The translations under genes and the position numbers were made by a program. This document shows positions 61,342-64,000 of a DNA stretch of 64,000 nt, piece after piece. The notes under the pieces are model-generated. The model worked only from the letters and a program-made list of their open reading frames with translations. It was not told the origin of the DNA and ran no database searches. The stretch is taken from the NCBI GenBank assembly GCA_041395105.1, contig JAWLBB010000004.1:124001-188000 (forward strand), in the 5' to 3' direction. Position 1 is the stretch's first letter. Each line of letters opens with the position of its first letter. The DNA comes from Opitutaceae bacterium. Lineage in GTDB: Bacteria > Verrucomicrobiota > Verrucomicrobiia > Opitutales > Opitutaceae.

Positions 61342-61962
61342 TCAGATGTACTCGATCAGATAGACGGCGGTGAAGATGACAATCCAGACGATGTCAACGA
61401 AGTGCCAGTAAAGCCCGGCGGCTTCCACATCGATGGCGTCCGCCTGGGTCAGCTTGCCGGTATACGAATAGAAAGTCAGCGAGAGAAGCCAGAGCACGCC
61501 GATGGCCACGTGGCACCCGTGGGTTCCCGTCAGAACGAAGAAGGTCGAACCGAAGATCGAGTTGCTCAGGGTCAGACCCTGGACATGGACGAAGTGATTG
61601 AACTCGTAGACCTGGCCGCCGAGAAAGAGGAGTCCGAAGAAGGCCGTGGTGTAGAGGTAACCCCGCATCATCTTCATCCTGCCCCGCTGGACCGCCTCGA
61701 CCGCGAGCGCCATCATCAGACTGCTCATCAGCAGGATGAAGGTGCTGGCCGAAGTCAGTTCGATGTCGAAGATCCGGGTGGGGTCCGGCGCTCCTTCCAG
61801 CGGGTTGAGCCGGTAGATCAGGTGGGTCGCGATGAGCGAGCCGAAGAACATGCAGTCCGACGCCAGGAAAAGCCACATGAAGAGCTTTTTGTTCGGGATA
61901 CCGGTCGAGGTGCTGGCATCGTGATGGGGATCGACCATCCCGGCAGAAGCGGCGTTGCTCAT
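61342..61962 (-). CDS. ctaE: Cytochrome c oxidase subunit III
   Basis: 206 residues from ATG 61962, directly after ctaD stop (1 base between); a longer frame adds 19 residues that overlap ctaD. Five to seven spans: KLFMWLFLASDCMFFGSLIATHLIYR, FILLMSSLMMALAVEAVQRG, AFFGLLFLGGQVYEFNH, FFVLTGTHGCHVAIGVLWLL and YWHFVDIVWIVIFTAVYLIEYI (each quoted in short pieces: GTHGCHVAIGV, YWHFVDIVWI). The THGxHV and YWHFVDxVW motifs are the family signature. Confidence 0.95.
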   Translation of the reverse strand: MSNAASAGMVDPHHDASTSTGIPNKKLFMWLFLASDCMFFGSLIATHLIYRLNPLEGAPDPTRIFDIELTSASTFILLMSSLMMALAVEAVQRGRMKMMRGYLYTTAFFGLLFLGGQVYEFNHFVHVQGLTLSNSIFGSTFFVLTGTHGCHVAIGVLWLLSLTFYSYTGKLTQADAIDVEAAGLYWHFVDIVWIVIFTAVYLIEYI

Positions 61963-61963
61963 C

Positions 61964-63922
61964 TTATTTGCCCTCCTTTTCAGTTTCCGGATGGAGGTGA
62001 TAACCGCCGGGACCCTCAAAGCCCCAGAGATAGACGCTGATCAGAAGCAGGCCCGCTCCGAAAAGGGAAACGGCCCCGGCCGACCAGCCGAACGGAACAG
62101 AATAGATCAGACCGTAGGCGCCGATCGTAAGTCCGAGGGAAGCCGTGAAGGGATACCACGACTGATCAGGCATGTGAACCCCGTGCTCTTTCTCGGCGGC
62201 GCTGCCGGGGTTGACCGGAGGAGGGGTGTCGGCGTGCTTTTCGAACCAATGGGCATCACGGCCCCGCACGACCGGCACGGAGGCGAAATTATATTCCGGG
62301 GGCGGCGAGGGAATGGACCACTCCAGGGTCCGGGCGTCCCAGGGATCCTGTCCCGACTTTTTCCCCTTAACGGCCGAGTAGAGAATGTGAAAGATGGCGA
62401 TGGCAAAGCCGATCCCGAGGAGAAAGGCACCGATGGTCGAGACGAAGTTCCAGCGGTTCCAGTCAAGGTTGTCGGCGTAGGTGTAGATCCGGCGGGGCAT
62501 TCCGTTGAGCCCGAGGAAATGCATGGGGAAGAAGGCGATATTGAACCCGATCAGGATCGTCCAGAAGCCCAGCTTGCCGATCCCCTCGCTCGCGATCCGC
62601 CCCGTCATTTTCGGCAGCCAGTAGTAGACGCCGGCGAAGAGGGCCAGGATGCTTCCGCCGATCAGGACGTAGTGGAAATGAGCCACCACGAAATAGGTGT
62701 CCTGCTGCTGGGCATCGGCGGGGGCGGCCGAATGCATGATCCCGGTGAATCCGCCCATCATGAACATCCAGATGAAACCGAGGGCATAGATCATCGGGGT
62801 GGTGATCCGGAGCTTGCCACCCCAGAGGGTGCCGATCCAGTTGAAGATCTTCACTCCGGTAGGAACCGCGATCGCCATGGTGGTCAGGGCGAAGGCCGTG
62901 GTGGCCAGCTTGCCGAGGCCGGTGGTGAACATGTGGTGGCTCCAGACGGCAAATCCAAGAAATCCGATGACCGCTCCCGAGAAGACGATGATCGGGTAGC
63001 CGAAAAGCGGCTTGCGCGAGAAGGTGGGCAGGATCTCCGAAATGATACCCATCGCGGGCAGGATCAGAATATAGACTTCCGGATGGCCGAAAATCCAGAA
63101 GAGGTGCTGCCAGAGGATGGGTTGCCCTCCCTTGGCCACCTCAAAGAAGTTGGTGCCGGCCATGCGGTCGAAGAGGAGCTCTGCGAGTGCGATGGTGATG
63201 GCGGGGAAGGCGAGGATGAGGAGAAACGAGGTGACCAGGGTCATCCAGGCGAAAACCGGCATCCGCATCATCGTCATGCCGGGAGCCCGCATGTTGATGA
63301 TCGTCACGATGAAGTTCAGGGCCGCCACAATCGAAGCGACGCCAAGAATCTGCAGTCCGAGAATCCAGAAGTCGGTTCCCAGACCCGGGCTGTAGGTGTT
63401 GGAGGTGAGATTCGCGTAGCCGAACCATCCTATATTGGGCGCATTGATGACGCCGTGACTGCCGGCCCCGGCATCGGGAAGAAACCAGGCCGAGTTGATC
63501 AGGATGGCGCCGAAGAAAAAGGTCCAGAAGCTGAAGGCGTTCAGCCGGGGAAAGGCCACGTCGCGGGCACCAATCATCAGCGGCACCATGTAATTGAAGA
63601 ACGCCGCACTCATCGGCATGACGGCAAGGAAGATCATCGTCGTGCCGTGCATGGTGAACATCTGGTTGTAGACATCTGCACTGAGCACATCGTTGCCCGG
63701 GACCATGAGCTGGGCGCGGATGAGAAGGGCTTCGATGCCGCCGATGACAAGGAAGAAGAGGGCGGAGAGTCCGTAGAGGATGCCGATCTTCTTGTGATCG
63801 ACAGTGGTCAGCCAGCCGACCAGTCCGGTCTTGGCCGTCGGTCGTTTAAAGAGGGAAATCGAACCGCCGGAGGCGTTGGATTCGTGCTCGAGAAAGTCGG
63901 ACTTAACGGTGGAGGTCGCCAT
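61964..63922 (-). CDS. ctaD: Cytochrome c oxidase subunit I (caa3-type, long form)
   Basis: 652 residues. It holds heme a, heme a3 and CuB. Key sites: GTTMIFLAVMPMSAAFFNYM near helix II, the cross-linked His-Tyr in IFGHPEVYILILP, the CuB His pair in WSHHMFTTG, and FVVAHFHYVL with the heme a3/a ligands. The C-terminal 100 residues add two more spans (PFTASLGLTIGAYGLIYSV) as in the long Bacillus caa3 subunit I. Located between a cytochrome c-containing gene and ctaE. ATG start, preceded 7 bases away by the previous stop. Confidence 0.97.
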   Translation of the reverse strand: MATSTVKSDFLEHESNASGGSISLFKRPTAKTGLVGWLTTVDHKKIGILYGLSALFFLVIGGIEALLIRAQLMVPGNDVLSADVYNQMFTMHGTTMIFLAVMPMSAAFFNYMVPLMIGARDVAFPRLNAFSFWTFFFGAILINSAWFLPDAGAGSHGVINAPNIGWFGYANLTSNTYSPGLGTDFWILGLQILGVASIVAALNFIVTIINMRAPGMTMMRMPVFAWMTLVTSFLLILAFPAITIALAELLFDRMAGTNFFEVAKGGQPILWQHLFWIFGHPEVYILILPAMGIISEILPTFSRKPLFGYPIIVFSGAVIGFLGFAVWSHHMFTTGLGKLATTAFALTTMAIAVPTGVKIFNWIGTLWGGKLRITTPMIYALGFIWMFMMGGFTGIMHSAAPADAQQQDTYFVVAHFHYVLIGGSILALFAGVYYWLPKMTGRIASEGIGKLGFWTILIGFNIAFFPMHFLGLNGMPRRIYTYADNLDWNRWNFVSTIGAFLLGIGFAIAIFHILYSAVKGKKSGQDPWDARTLEWSIPSPPPEYNFASVPVVRGRDAHWFEKHADTPPPVNPGSAAEKEHGVHMPDQSWYPFTASLGLTIGAYGLIYSVPFGWSAGAVSLFGAGLLLISVYLWGFEGPGGYHLHPETEKEGK

Positions 63923-63929
63923 GGTCGGA

Positions 63930-64000
63930 TTACTTCAGAGAGTGGAGATAAGCGACGAGGGCCTGGATGTCGTCCTCGGTCAGCTGGATATTGTTGATCA
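63930..64000 (-). CDS. C-terminal end of a c-type cytochrome protein, probably oxidase subunit II
   Basis: The last 22 residues (INNIQLTEDDIQALVAYLHSLK) end at a stop at 63930-63932 on the minus strand; the rest is outside the window. The final helix ALVAYLHSLK is typical of a class I cytochrome c domain. Placed 7 bases before ctaD, it is most likely the cytochrome c tail of subunit II (ctaC, caa3 type). A separate cytochrome c gene is the alternative. Confidence 0.75.
   Translation of the reverse strand, partial: INNIQLTEDDIQALVAYLHSLK

Overview
The window looks like a GC-rich bacterial chromosome from the Verrucomicrobiota, probably an Opitutae-like lineage. This is inference: it rests on the Opitutae-style LacI regulator, the C-terminal repeats of the large secreted protein at 53886-57953 (NISMRGSVGTG ... 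VGPTLAGFNV), the diderm envelope genes (LptE-like, BamD-like, YdbH/YnbE/YdbL) and the caa3-type oxidase genes. No 16S gene is present. There is no phage, transposase gene or CRISPR array.

Region 1 (1-8238, + strand) is a surface-glycan or lipid cluster. Two GT4 and one GT2 glycosyltransferases are followed, with a 4-nt overlap, by a PLP enzyme of the serine palmitoyltransferase/BioF family, and then by the ydbH-ynbE-ydbL trio, whose E. coli counterparts act in phospholipid transport to the outer membrane. The layout suggests synthesis of a glycosylated lipid plus its delivery. Region 2 (8247-19152) is mostly single housekeeping genes: a NUDIX hydrolase, upp, prfC, a LolA-like protein, DUF302, a RibB with a degenerate GTP cyclohydrolase II half, DUF3500, an RraA-like protein, msrA, pgl and a sugar isomerase. 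Region 3 (19303-26238) is a carbohydrate-uptake neighbourhood: a LacI regulator, a VOC protein, two ABC sugar permeases with a binding lipoprotein (two of these three genes are frameshifted), and a membrane-tethered TAXI receptor. It is rich in palindromic intergenic repeats.

Region 4 (26249-32885, - strand) is an envelope cluster running uppP, rpmF (L32), plsX, fabH (frameshifted), bamD-like, lptE-like, rpe and a small membrane protein. Region 5 (33035-39205, + strand) holds trpD-glmM (4-nt overlap), a TPR protein, an MFS transporter and a CNNM/CBS membrane protein. Region 6 (39572-46139, - strand) holds a large hybrid histidine kinase followed by a double-domain iron-type ABC permease, tRNA-Thr(CGU), an exported Hcp-like protein and a Lon N-terminal domain protein.

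Region 7 (46552-53708, + strand) is the chaperone block dnaK-groES-groEL, closed by a clear terminator, then a PhnP-like metallohydrolase and a cation/proton antiporter fused to an NAD-binding domain and a PTS EIIA domain. Region 8 is a 1355-residue secreted CAP/Ig-like protein (53886-57953). Region 9 (58299-64000, - strand) is an SLC13 carrier and a cytochrome c oxidase operon (end of a cytochrome c-containing gene, ctaD, ctaE, ctaF, ctaG).

Three genes carry single-position frameshifts (permease near 21747, binding protein near 23783, fabH near 30203). Because fabH sits in an otherwise intact core operon, small sequencing errors are a serious alternative to real gene decay. Start codons below were often moved downstream of the longest open frame where a ribosome binding site, a 4-nt overlap or family length argued for it.
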